Below the pieces are notes generated by a model that did no database searches, had not been told where the DNA came from, and saw only the letters and a program-made list of their open reading frames with translations. DNA of 64,000 nucleotides from Chamaelirium japonicum (taxonomy: Eukaryota; Streptophyta; Magnoliopsida; Liliales; Melanthiaceae): positions 39,975,949-40,039,948 of the forward strand of contig OX393553.1 of assembly GCA_947650365.1 (NCBI GenBank), read 5' to 3'. Shown here in pieces: positions 30,912-41,619 of this stretch. Each line of letters begins with the position of its first letter. The first letter of the stretch is position 1. The translations under genes were made by a program, and so were the position numbers.

Positions 30912-31926
30912 CAGTGGCAGATCCAGGATTTTTTCTCAGGGGGGGCATAATCATTAAAAAGTTACAATCGTTGCCTCATAGTCGAAGGCATAGGCAAGTG
31001 GCGTGACAACGTCCCTACCACTCCTTCGATCGCACAGGAAAATACCTATTAGGATTTTGCATTGAGTGGAGGAGAATTTTGATCCTCGGAGTCCTTCGAA
31101 ACTTTGGAGCTATAACTGGCCGACTCGGTCAGGGCGCACGGGTTGTAAAAAATAGACCTTTTTTTTTTTTTGTGTGTGGGTTGGGGGGGGGTAGATTTCA
31201 TACATACTCCCAAAAACCTATAAATAGACTCCGCCCCGATTCCGACTCGATTCTCATTTACTAAGGGCCATGTGATGAACTCTACGGGGATGCCATGTGC
31301 ATGGATGGTGGAAGATGGCAATGGATGTCGGTCGGACAGTAGTGGGCGTTGGTGGCCAGCAACGAGTGGTGGCCGACGGACGGCGAGGCCGACCGTGAGT
31401 CGCCAATACTAGCGGCGACGACGGGTGTTGGCTAGCGGCGACAGGTGGCCCATGTGGCGGTGGGGTGGTGGTCGGCGGCATGGTGGTGGACATTGACTGA
31501 CGGGGGGGTGGTAGCTGGTGGGGCGGTGGCTGCTGGTGGTGGCCACCTCTATGTAAAGTTGGCAACCAAAAGTTGACAAACAAGCTGGCTAGATTTTTTT
31601 TTATATATAAATTACACTTTGCTCACCCCCCTCCTGAAGTTTAGCTCAAAAACACTTTAACCCCTCTATAGTTAAAAAACAACATTTTACCCTCCTTCAA
31701 TTCAGCTTGGATTATATAAAAATTACCAAATGAGGAAATCAAGTAGTTGACAAAAGGGGTATTGTGCTAATATTTTAGATTTTAGAGAGTGATTTGGAAC
31801 AAAATAAACTATAAGGGGGTTAAGTGTTTTTGAGCTAAACTTTAAGGGGGTAAGTGTAACTTACCTTTGTAATTTTTCCAAAGTGAGGGGGGGAGCCCCC
31901 CTGGGTCCAATGTAGGTCCGCCCTTG
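30912..31926. mobile_element. Non-autonomous hAT element (Tip100-type ends)
   Basis: 1015 bp. It is flanked by a perfect 8-bp duplication GCTCTCGT (30904-30911 and 31927-31934), the hAT signature length. Ends are CAGTGGCAGATCC on the left and, complemented, CAAGGGCGGACC on the right, alike at 9 of 12 positions. Inside the ends are CAGGGGGGG and GAGGGGGGGAGCCCCCC tracts. The interior has a GT/GGC-rich stretch (31290-31560) and no transposase. It resembles the CAGGGGCGGA-type ends of plant Tip100-like hATs. Confidence 0.8.
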
Positions 31927-31934
31927 GCTCTCGT

Positions 31935-32375
31935 CCCTTCATAAGATTAGCCTTTTGGAGCACCTCGGGTGTTGTCACATGCCCTTACCGATGTGGGACT
32001 AACCATTCAATGATAGCATTTACTATAGTTGCTATAGTACTTTGCAAATTGTTGCTCTTTCCTATAATACTTTACAAATTGTTACCATTTGCTAAAGTGA
32101 AAATCATTGTAGGGTTATTGTAGTTGCTACAGTCAAATCGATCACTATAGCTACTACAACGAGCTAGATCATCATAACAATTACAGTAGCTACTATAGTG
32201 AAATTGTTGTAAAAATCTCTGTAGTGGCTATATTGAAATGTGATTTTAAAGAATTGTCATTCTTTTTTACCAAATTAAAAAAAAAAATTGCGGCCCTCAA
32301 TGACAATGTCGTTTACAGATCGAGCCCCGGTTCGTCACGTTAAGGTAGGACAATTCAAAGCCCACAACTCTAAGT
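31935..32375. other. Intergenic DNA with decayed CTATAG/GCTACTATAG iterations
   Basis: From about 32020 to 32235 short words such as TTGCTATAGT, GTTGCTACAGT and GCTACTATAG recur irregularly. CCGATGTGGGACTAACC near 31990 is a stray copy of the word seen at TRIM LTR starts. No gene. Confidence 0.5.
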
Positions 32376-32380
32376 CACAT
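32376..32380. repeat. Target site duplication CACAT, left copy
   Basis: It lies directly before the LTR at 32381 and is repeated at 56912-56916. Confidence 0.95.
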
Positions 32381-34649
32381 TGTGGGCATCGAAATTAGCC
32401 CACGGGTCGAACCCGATTTTTACACGAAAAATAGGCCCGCACCCAACGGCCTTCGGGTCAAACCCGACTCGCTCATGCAACTTGGGCCCGCACACAATGG
32501 CCCGTATGCGAAACCCGGCCCGCACACAACGGCCCGTATGCGAAACCCGGCCCGCACACAACGGCCCGCATGCGAAACCCGGCCCGCACACAACAGCCCG
32601 CATGCGAAACTCGACCCGCACACAACGGCCCGCGTGCGGACTCGGCCCACGTGCGAACTCAATTCGCGCGCCATGGCCCGACCCAAAGTAAACGGGTCCC
32701 ACCGAACCCGCAACTCGGACACAAAGAGGGGGGCCCACCGGCCCCCCCCTTCTAGAAAACCGTGCCACCCTCCTCATGGAGAGGTGGGGCCGGCCCTAAA
32801 AGAAAAGAAAAAGAAAAGAAAAAGAGAAAGAAAAAGAAAAAGAAAAGAAAAAGAAAAGAAAAGAAAAGAAAGGAAAAAGAAATCAAAACCGCCTCGATGC
32901 GGGGGGAGGTGGCGTGGACGTCTACGTAGCCGTAGATCCGCGACGATCCCTCGATCCAACGGACAAGATGACGTTGTGTCGCCATCCGATCCAAAAGTGC
33001 AACAAGAATAACAACTCAATCTTTAAAAGATCGAGTCACATCTAGCCCGTAACCACCCCAACTAAAAAGGAGGGGATCGAGTTTGTTTCCCCGAATCAGG
33101 GAACAATATCTTGATGGTTATGGGGGGAGATATTGGATGAAACAAAAAGATTTCAGCAATATCTCCCCCAACCGCCCCCCTTTGCCTATAAATAGAAGGG
33201 GTGGGGGAAGGCACAAAGGGTCGGAAAAGCTGAAGACGAAAGGGCTCTGCAAGAGAAGCTCCAACGCTTGAAGACCGAAGGCTTCACGAGGCACGGCAAG
33301 CACGTCCTACGGGAATCCTTGGCCCTTTAAGTCCTCATCAACGTGAAGACCTTGCACTCGAAGATCAAAGCTTCGACTCCTCGCACGAAGAAGAAAGCTT
33401 GGAGAAGAAGACCCGGAGTCGTCGTCATCCCGACTTCTCCAACGATCTTCATCAACTCCAAAGAAGCCATAAGCAAAGGCCGGAGAAGAAGATCGAAGCC
33501 GACAACACCCGTCGTCTTCAACAAAGGCGTCGACTCCTCGCACGAAGAAGAAAGCTTGGAGAAGAAGGCCTGAAGCCGGTGCTACCCCTGCCGTCTTCGT
33601 CAACAAAAGCCGACGCTACAACCGTCGTGCGGAGATCGGTGCTACCCCCGCCGTCTTCACCAACAAAGCTGGCGCTACAACCGTCGTGCGGAGATCGGTG
33701 CTACCCCCGCCGTCTTCACCAACAAAGACGACGCTACAACCGTCGCATAGAGATCGGTGCTACCCCCACCGTCTTCACCAACAAAGCCGACGCTACAACC
33801 GTCGTGCGGAGATCGGTGCTACCCCCGCCATCTTCATCAACAAAAGCCGACGCTACAACCGTCGCATAGAGATCGGTGCTACACCCACCATCTCCACAAG
33901 AAGCCTTCAACTCCGATCAAGCCAAATACGCCCGGAGAAGAAGCCAGCCGACGCCACAACCGTCGAGGAAGCCAGAAGAATAAAGAAGCCCTGAAAAAGT
34001 AGCCTTCGCCGTTCGAGAAGAAGATCGAGTCAAAGCCAAAGCCAAAGCCAACGCAAGAAGCCAAAGCAAACGCACCGGTAAAGCCCGCGCCAAAGCAACG
34101 CACGTGCCAAAGCCAAGCAACTACGACGGTCACGAGCAAAGCACCGCACGTTCTAGCCGATACGACGCGAAGTTCGGAAGAACTAAAGCATCGCAAGTCT
34201 CTACCCGTCTACGTTCAAGCGCAAGCGCCAAAGCAAAGCAAACGCCAGAGCCACGCCAAAGTAACGCTAAAGCCGAAAGCCAAAGCCAAAGCCGACGCAA
34301 AAAGCACGATCGACACCGCGAACCGACGATCAAGGACGCCGAGGTCGAGCAAGGATCGAGGAAGACACGAAGACCGAGGAACGAAGCCCAGAGCCTCCCT
34401 AGCCGAGAAAGCGCGAAGCACGGACGGGACAAAATCGACGGCAGAAACTCCTTAGCCTCTCAAAAACGCTCACCCTGTAAAGACCCCTGTCCTGGGCAAC
34501 CCCTTCAGAGCTCTCGCACGAATACCACGTGGAGACGCGGATCAAAGGGACCCTCCAGAGGATCTCTCCCACAATCTCCTGATCAAAGAAAATTTGTAAT
34601 CTCGTGTGATCCGCAATAAAGATGACCCGAATCTTTTTCTGCGACCACA
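32381..34649 (+). repeat. 5' LTR of the right Tat element
   Basis: 2269 bp, TGTGGGCATC to GCGACCACA. Contents in order: tandem CACAACGGCCCGCATGCGAA-type repeats of 34 bp (about 32490-32635), an AAAAG/AAAAAG purine tract (32800-32880), a TATA box (33186-33195), and five copies of a roughly 61-bp unit around GAGATCGGTGCTACCCCCGC (about 33575-33890). Many AAAGCCAAAGCC-type words follow (34035-34290). Several of these modules are shared with the LTRs of the left elements. Confidence 0.95.
33186..33195 (+). promoter_or_regulatory. LTR TATA box (CTATAAATAG)
   Basis: Identical to the box in the left Tat LTRs; the copy in the 3' LTR is at 55448-55457. Confidence 0.8.
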
Positions 34650-34651
34650 GA
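34647..34651. repeat. Target site duplication ACAGA, left copy
   Basis: It spans the last three bases of the right Tat element's 5' LTR and the first two of its interior. It is repeated at 44291-44295. Confidence 0.95.
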
Positions 34652-35442
34652 TGTGGGGGAAAATCTTCGTGCCGACCCGAAGACTCTCGCAGCACTAGTC
34701 AATTGAAGGTTCGAGTTGAAGATCGTTGATCGATCTGTCAATTGGATTTGAAGTTACCTCTTTCGATATGTAAACAGAGAGGCAATCAGAGAGAGTTTGA
34801 CACAAGAGATTGATCTCGGAGTTCAGCCGAAGCCTACGTCTCCGTGCTATAGGGAGCAACCCGAATTCACTAACACTTATGCTGGAGTGATCTCGACAGG
34901 CCGAGTATCACTGTAAACACTGATCTCTTCGAGAGAAAAAGAAGATCAAAGAGAGGTGGAAGATGGGAAGTTGGAAATCCCAGAGCTCTAGTTTTAGAAC
35001 TGAGAATTCGATCCTTTTACATTCGAAGGCTCTGCTATTTATAGGATTCTCGGGGAGGAATTCCGGGGCAAATGGCGGTTTTCTGCTGTCGTATCTGGGA
35101 TTCTCCAGGTAAAGCTAGCGGGCCCCGCTACCGTCTTCTGGGGGATTCCACAGGCTCGTGGGCCTATCGGACGGGGCCGATGGGTCCCGCGGTGGTCCTC
35201 GTGGGCCCACCAGGCAGGGCTGGTGGGTCCCGTGGTAGTCTTCGTGGTCCCACCAGGCAGGGCCGATGGGTCCCGTGGTAGTCTTCGTGGTCCCACCAGG
35301 CAGGGCCGGTGGATCCCGTGGTAGTCTTCGTGGTCCCACCAGGCAGGGCCGGTGGGTCCCGCAGTAGTCTTCGTGGTCCCACTAGGCAGGGCCGGTGGGT
35401 TCCGCGGTAGTTGGTAAACTTCTGCCAAAATTTGCACCCACA
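34652..35442 (-). repeat. 3' LTR of the gag-only element
   Basis: 791 bp, TGTGGGGGAA to GCACCCACA. It contains a TATA box (35035-35044, minus strand CTATAAATAG) and five to six tandem copies of a 43-bp unit (GTCTTCGTGGTCCCACCAGG...) from about 35190 to 35415. Confidence 0.95.
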
Positions 35443-35456
35443 GTTACCCCCTCCAA
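35443..35456 (-). other. Polypurine tract of the gag-only element
   Basis: On the minus strand TTGGAGGGGGTAAC directly precedes the 3' LTR, matching the tract of the two full-length families. Confidence 0.8.
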
Positions 35457-35565
35457 GTTAGCTAGAGTTCGTTCTGGCTGGCTTGGATTTGGTGCAAAAA
35501 ATAGCAACCCCCTGTCGCAAAAGGCATGAAGAAGCTTGTCGAGTGTTAGCACAAAAAAGGACTGA

Positions 35566-36035
35566 CCGGTCAATTTTGATTGACCGGTCAATTTTGACCG
35601 ATCGGTCAATTTTGACCGATCGGTCAAATTTTGACCGATCGGTCAAAATTCAGCCGGTCAAGAATCGGGTGATCGGTCAAAAAACAGGGTTTTTTGACCG
35701 ATCCAGTAGGAAATTTGACCGATCGGTTGAAATTTGACCGATCGGTTAATTTTTGACCGATCGGTCAAAATTCAACCGGTCAAGAAAAGGGTGATCGGTC
35801 AAAAAACATGGTTTTTTGACCGATCCAGTAGGAAATTTGATCGATCGGTTGAAATTTGACCGATCGGTTAATTTTTGACCGATCGGTCATATTTGACCGA
35901 TCGGTCAAATTTTGACCGATCGGTCAAATTTTGACCGATCGGTCAAATTTTGACCGATCGGTCAAAATTCAACCGGTCAAGAAAAGGGTGATCGGTCAAA
36001 AAACATGGTTTTTTGACCGATCCAGTAGGAAATTT
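35566..36035. repeat. Array of TTGACCGATCGGTCAA palindromes
   Basis: The perfect 16-bp palindrome TTGACCGATCGGTCAA and near copies recur about every 20 bp, mixed with longer units holding GGTCAAAAAAC-ATG-GTTTTTTGACC-type dyads (about 35665-35710, 35780-35825, 35990-36020). It lies between the purine tract and the 118-bp array. Confidence 0.9.
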
Positions 36036-37460
36036 GACCGATCGAATGATTTTTGCCGATCGGACAAGTTTGTTCGATCGGTAAAAATTATCCGATCAAG
36101 GTTCGAGTGATCGGCAAAAAACCTTGGTTTTTTGCCAGATCCAGTAGAAATTTGACCGATCAAATGATTTTTACCGATCGGACGAGTTTGTCCGATCGGT
36201 AAAAATTATCCGATCAAGGTTCGAGTGATCGGCAAAAAACCTTGGTTTTTTGCCAGATCCAGTAGAAATTTGACCGATCAAATGATTTTTACCGATCGGA
36301 CGAGTTTGTCCGATCGGTAAAAATTATCCGGTCAAGGTTCGAGTGATCGGCAAAAAACCTTGGTTTTTTGCCAGATCCAGTAGAAATTTGACCGATCAAA
36401 TGATTTTTGCCGATCGGACGAGTTTGTCCGATCGGTAAAAATTATCCGGTCAAGGTTCGAGTGATCGGCAAAAAACCTTGGTTTTTTGCCAGATCCAGTA
36501 GAAATTTGACCGATCAAATGATTTTTGCCGATCGGACAAGTTTGTCTGATCGGTAAAAAATTATCCGGTCAAGGTTCGAGTGATCGGCAAAAAACCTTGG
36601 TTTTTTGCTAGATCCAGTAGAAATTTGACCGATCAAATGATTTTTGCCGATCGGACAAGTTTGTCCGATCGGTAAAAAATTATCCGGTCAAGGTTCGAGT
36701 GATCGGCAAAAAACCTTGGTTTTTTGCCAGATCCAGTAGAAATTTGACCGATCAAATGATTTTTGCCGATCGGACAAGTTTGTCCGATCGGTAAAAAATT
36801 ATCCGGTCAAGGTTCGAGTGATCGGCAAAAAACCTTGGTTTTTTGCCAGATCCAGTAGAAATTTGACCGATCAAATGATTTTTGCCGATCGAACAAGTTT
36901 GTCCAATCGGTAAAAAATTATCCGGTCAAGGTTCGAGTGATCGGCAAAAAACCTTGGTTTTTTGCCAGATCCAGTAGAAATTTGACCGATCGAAGGATTT
37001 TTGCCGATCGGACAAGTTTGTCCGATCGGTAAAAATTATCCGGTCAAGGTTCGAGTGATCGGCAAAAAACCTTGGTTTTTTGCCAGATCCAGTAGAAATT
37101 TGACCGATCAAATGATTTTTGCCGATCGGACAAGTTTGTCCGATCGGTAAAAATTATCCGGTCAAGGTTCGAGTGATCGGCAAAAACCCTTGGTTTTTTG
37201 CCAGATCTAGTAGAAATTTGACCGATCAAATGATTTTTGCCGATCGGACAAGTTTGTTCGATCGGTAAAAATTATCCGGTCAAGGTTCGAGTGATCGGCA
37301 AAAAACCTTGGTTTTTTGCCAGATCCAGTAGAAATTTGACCGATCAAATGATTTTTGCCGATCGGACAAGTTTGTTCGATCGGTAAAAATTATCCGGTCA
37401 AGGTTCGAGTGATTGGCAAAAAACCTTGGTTTTTTGCCAGATCTAGTAGAAATTTGAAAG
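36036..37460. repeat. About twelve tandem 118-bp units, each with two perfect dyads
   Basis: The word CCAGATCCAGTAGAAATTTG recurs every 118 bp from 36135 to 37437 with little variation. Each unit contains CCGATCGGACAA-GT-TTGTCCGATCGG and GGCAAAAAACC-TT-GGTTTTTTGCC, both perfect inverted repeats. The array ends about 350 bp before the antisense gene's TATA box. Confidence 0.95.
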
Positions 37461-37805
37461 ATTAGTTGAAAGTTTTGAACCTGCCCTTAGAGAGGGTTTC
37501 ATAACTGTTCCATTCTTCGATCTTCTGGCAGAGTTTTGATCATTGATGGAGTTTGATCCTTCCTGTTTTGAGTCTTTGGTTGGCTTGAATGAGGCTTTTG
37601 ACCGGCGGTCTGGTTTTACTCAGACCGGTGGCTCGCTTGGACCGTTTGGTTCACGTGGACCGGGGGTCCGACGTTCCGTCTGGTCCGACGGTTCGCCTGA
37701 TTTTGCGCTTGCTACGGATGGATGCCACGTATTCCTACAAAAACACGCGATTTGATACGGTGAAGACACGTGTCTTCTCGATTTGCGTACCTGTTTTACC
37801 CTGGG

Positions 37806-37813
37806 TATATAAG
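37806..37813 (+). promoter_or_regulatory. TATA box of the antisense gene, gag-only element
   Basis: TATATAAG, 94 bp before the ATG at 37907 on the plus strand, opposite to gag. The spacing fits a transcription start about 60 bp before the ATG. Confidence 0.7.
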
Positions 37814-37906
37814 TTTCACTGGCTGTCATTTTTGCCTCACGCTTCCAAAATTTTTCGAAGTCCAGACTCTTTTGCTCCCGATTTCTGCTCTTGCTCGATC
37901 GATCAG

Positions 37907-40570
37907 ATGGCGTCTTCTGGAAGTTCGAAGAAGTCTGGCGGGGTCCCTTCGAAGAGGAAAGGGAAGGAGATTGTTGAGGTTCCATCCCCTCCGAAGGGTC
38001 GAGGCAAGGGCAAGGCCGCACTTACTGAACTTGGACAGCTGGGCAAAAGGCACCAAGGGGTTGGGTTTGCTTCTGCACCGTCAAGGCCAGAGCAGATTCC
38101 CAAGGCAAAGTTTGTCCTCTGCCCGCAGTTACCTCAGTCGGTGGAACCGGAATTTGGGTATAACATTGGCGGCAAACTCACTGACGTGAAGAGGGAGAAA
38201 CTGCAGAAGCTGTTAGCGTGTTTCACTGAGGGGAAGGCCCAGCCAGCGCTTCCGGGAGTTATGTCAGCTTTTGGCATTGACAGACGGACAATCTTTGTCT
38301 CGTATGCGAGCAAAGAGCAGGTGATGGGGACTATCGTCACGATCGGCCAGCTCAACTGTGGACTGCGCCTTCCACTGCCTCCCTTTGCTGCGAGGTTACT
38401 GAACCTCTCTGGTCTCTGTCCCGGGCAGGTGACTGGAAACTCCTGGAGGATCATCTACGCTCTCTGTCGCGTAGAATCGGACTTCCAGAAGGAGCTGAGG
38501 GAATGATATTCCAGTCTCCCCGAAGGTGAAGAAGCCCGGATAGAGTTTGGATATTTTTTCTATCACTACCGATGGGCCTGGAGGAAAGACAGTCCATTCT
38601 TCTATCTGACGGGTGTGTCTGCTCTTCGGCCGATCGAGGACACTATTGGTTCTGATAAGCTTTACACTGACTAGCCGCTGTCGGTGTCTGGTGCCTGGAC
38701 CCCGATGTCTGTTCCTGAGGTCCCGCGATACAATGTGCATGATGAAATAGACATGTTCAGTGTAGGAGGAGCTCTTGCGTGGTCTCCGGAGCAGGTGGGA
38801 GCTGTTGATAATCTCTTCCTGGAATTAACCTGCGGGACCCGATCTTGGAAGCAGTTCTCGAACTGCCCAGTTCGACACGGCAAGGCCAACCTTCTCCACC
38901 GATCGAAGGCCCGCTATGAAGACAATGAGGTCATCTACTCAGATTACGAGGAGGACCCTCAGTCTGGAAAAATTGTTAGGAGGCTTCGGTTCGAGAAGAA
39001 GGTTTATGGAGCCAAGCGCGCACTTCCCTCGGAGGAGAAACTGGTAACTCCGAAGGGGCCAGCGAAGAAGAAAAGGAAAGTGCTAGTTGAGGAGGAGAAG
39101 AAAAAAGAAGAAGAGGGGGAAGAAGAGGAAGGTGAAGACGATGGTGATGATGATGATTCCGACGACAGCAGCGACAGTGGTAAAGGAAATGGAGACGATG
39201 GTGAGGGCGAAGGACATGGGGGTGGCGAGGAAGAAATTCTTCCCACCCCCACTGGCGGTACCGAAGGACATGGGGGTGGTGAGGAAGAAATTCCTTCCAC
39301 CCCCATTGGTAAGGCCGACGAGGATTCGCAGCCGATCCTTATTGACCAAGTTAAAGCTCGCAAGATGGAAGCGGTCATGGATGCAACGGGCGATGGCCCT
39401 AAGGTGATTCCTACTTACGACTTCGGGGAGCTGAAAAAGAACCCGCTGCGCTTCAAGATTAGGATATCGGGGAGTGGTGGGGTTGGAAGCAACCCTGCAC
39501 CTCTCGATCAAATACCTCCCGAGGTTCCCCGTCTCGAAGGGGCGACAATAAGTGGGGGTGTGGAGGTTGAACAACCCCCACCCCCTTCGCGATCTCTGGC
39601 GGAGGAAGTTGCTGCTATGGTGGCAGGGCTTACCTCCTCGAGTGGACAAGAAGACAAAGGGGGAGCATCACCTCCTCGAGATGTTCCCTCTCCTGCTCAC
39701 TTGGAGAGAGGAAGTCGGGTGGGTGATGCTACTCCTCATCCTTTGCCAGAGCCAACCCCCACCAAGGAGAAATCGACCCCCAAGGGTAAGAGCTCCGACA
39801 GTGGAAAGGGAAAGGCTCCCCAAGTCGAGGCTTCAGGTATCTGTACTAACCTGTTTTGATTGACTTCCTTATCTTTGAAGCTCGAAAATATACTAACACT
39901 TAGAATTGCTGCATGGATTGTAGGTACACCTGCTGGCCCGGCTAAGAAGAAGATAAGGAGTTTGGGTGATGTTGACATCAATCATCCCACTAACATGATC
40001 CGGAAGCTTTGCAATCTTCCGGATGCTACTTTTGAAGAAGCCTTCGATCGGCTTGAAATAGTGGTATGTGCATATGCTTGACCGATCATTTGAATTGTAT
40101 CTTCAGAATAATTCTAACTCTTTGTCCATTTGCAGAACTCAGCCTGTTTGAGAATCGCAAGCAAGCTTTCCAGGAAGGCAGGAGAACGGGAGGCCGCATC
40201 CGAGGTAACCCGTTTGACGGCCGAACTGAAGGCTGTGAGCGAGGAGAGAGATAGGCTGAGGGAAATCCTGTCTTCGAAGAAAACCTCTCTCAAGGCCAAG
40301 ATTGAGGATCTTCGCAAGGGGAAGTTGGAGATCAAGGGGCTGCAGGATCGTTGTGAGGCGCAGAGTCACGAGCTTGAATCCTTGAAGAATCGACTCTCCA
40401 AGGTTGAGGACGTGTCCTGCGGTCGCACCAACGAGATCAAGGAGCTGAAAGAACGACTTGCTACTCAACATGCTGCTTTTACTGCCAGGGAAGAGACTTC
40501 CAAGAAGGCACTGGAGCATGCATTGTCTGAATGCAAGAGTTACAAAGAAACGGCCGAGAAAGCGGCATAG
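37907..40570 (+). pseudogene. Antisense gene of the gag-only element: Transposase_28-like domain, acidic region, coiled coil (broken)
   Basis: It opens at an ATG with a basic, nuclear-signal-like stretch (KKSGGVPSKRKGKE). A globular domain with GLRLPLPPFAARLLNLSGL...VTGNSWRIIYALC and FGYFFYHYRW follows, resembling the Pfam 'putative gypsy type transposon' domain (Transposase_28, PF04195). Next come a KKKRK motif, a long Glu/Asp run, two copies of GHGGGEEEI, and at the end a roughly 140-residue coiled coil closing at TAG 40568-40570. Two short gaps with GT...AG ends in the last third look like introns. The copy is a fossil with about two breaks. It is unlike the antisense gene of the two full-length families except for its place, direction and coiled-coil end. 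Confidence 0.7.
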
Positions 40571-41619
40571 GCACTCAGGGCACATGTCAGCAGTATCCGA
40601 TCCTCGAAAGCTTCGGTTGCGAGCAAGGCTCGTGGCGAATCTGAAGGGAAGAAGTCACGCGCTCCAAGCGTAGCCAAGCCCTGATGTGTTTTTGTCTTTT
40701 TCTTTGTTGTTTACACTTGTAAACTTTTGATATGTAGCAGCTCGACATTGTACTTGACCAATTTTTGATAATAGAAGATATCTTTCTGGTGCTTGAAATT
40801 GAATGTCTTGAGTTGAATGTCATTGAATGTCCTGTTCTGGATAGCATTGAAATATTTGAATACATATACGCACTTGAATGCAAAGGGATGAGTCGCAACT
40901 CGATCACCCAAACTGTTGAATAACTTGAAAATTGAACTTTGTTGGAGCACGACTTGAAATCGTTAACATTTGTACGTGAGGGGTTGAGTCGCAACTCAAG
41001 CACCCAAACTTGTTAGACGATATTGAAATTGAAGGTTGTGTTGTAGCACAACTTGAAATCGTTAACATTTGTATGTGAGGGGTTGAGTCGCAACTCAAGC
41101 ACCCAAACTTGTTAGACGATATTTGAAATTGAAAGTCATTTAACGTTTGCACGTAAGGGGTAGTGTCGCAACACGAACTCCCAAACTCGTTAAATGACCA
41201 GTGACTTGAAGGTTGTGTTGTAGCACAACCCAAAACCGTTTAACATTTGCGTGTAAGGGGTTGAGTCGCAACTCAATCACCCAAACTTGTTAAACGACCT
41301 GGTAATTTGAATGCTGATAACTTTGAGCTTGAATGTAGATAGCTTGAAACTGCTCCAGAATTTGAATCGATAAGATGAACATTTGAAAGCAATCTTTATC
41401 CAGCTTGGAATTTACATCGAGGATAGAGCATTTTGAAATGTCTAGCTTTCCAAGTTCGTGACAATTGATAGGATCCTTTGCTTTCTCCTGATTTCGATCA
41501 TGTCTGGACTTTCCCAGTTGGGAGCTAGTTTCCTGCTGCTGTGTTTTCTGGCAATACGAATAGTTGCTTGAAAGTTGATCATCTCTAACCCCTAGATCTT
41601 TCAATCTCAAGGGAGATCT
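40571..41619. repeat. Hairpin-forming repeats between convergent antisense gene and gag
   Basis: Between 40880 and 41300 a unit of about 80-100 bp recurs five times. Each has GTTTAACATTTG, AAGGGGTTGAGTCGCAACTC, CCAAACTTGTTA and, in several, TTGTGTTGTAGCACAA. Two stem-loops per unit are visible, with GAGT-CGCA-ACTC as one. Flanking parts (40680-40880, 41300-41619) are AT-rich and show no frame. Confidence 0.8.

Noticed and set aside
31992-32010. A second TRIM LTR at CCGATGTGGGACTAACC
   Set aside because: Only one short word matches. No partner, primer site or purine tract is nearby.
32370-33011. Frames in the CACAACGGCCCGCATGCG repeats of the right Tat LTR
   Set aside because: Tandem repeats inside an LTR give multi-frame openness. 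The same sequence recurs in the 3' LTR.
36036-37460. Regular 118-bp array as a CRISPR-like structure
   Set aside because: There are no unique spacers between repeats, no cas genes, and the host is a eukaryote. It is a tandem satellite inside a retrotransposon.
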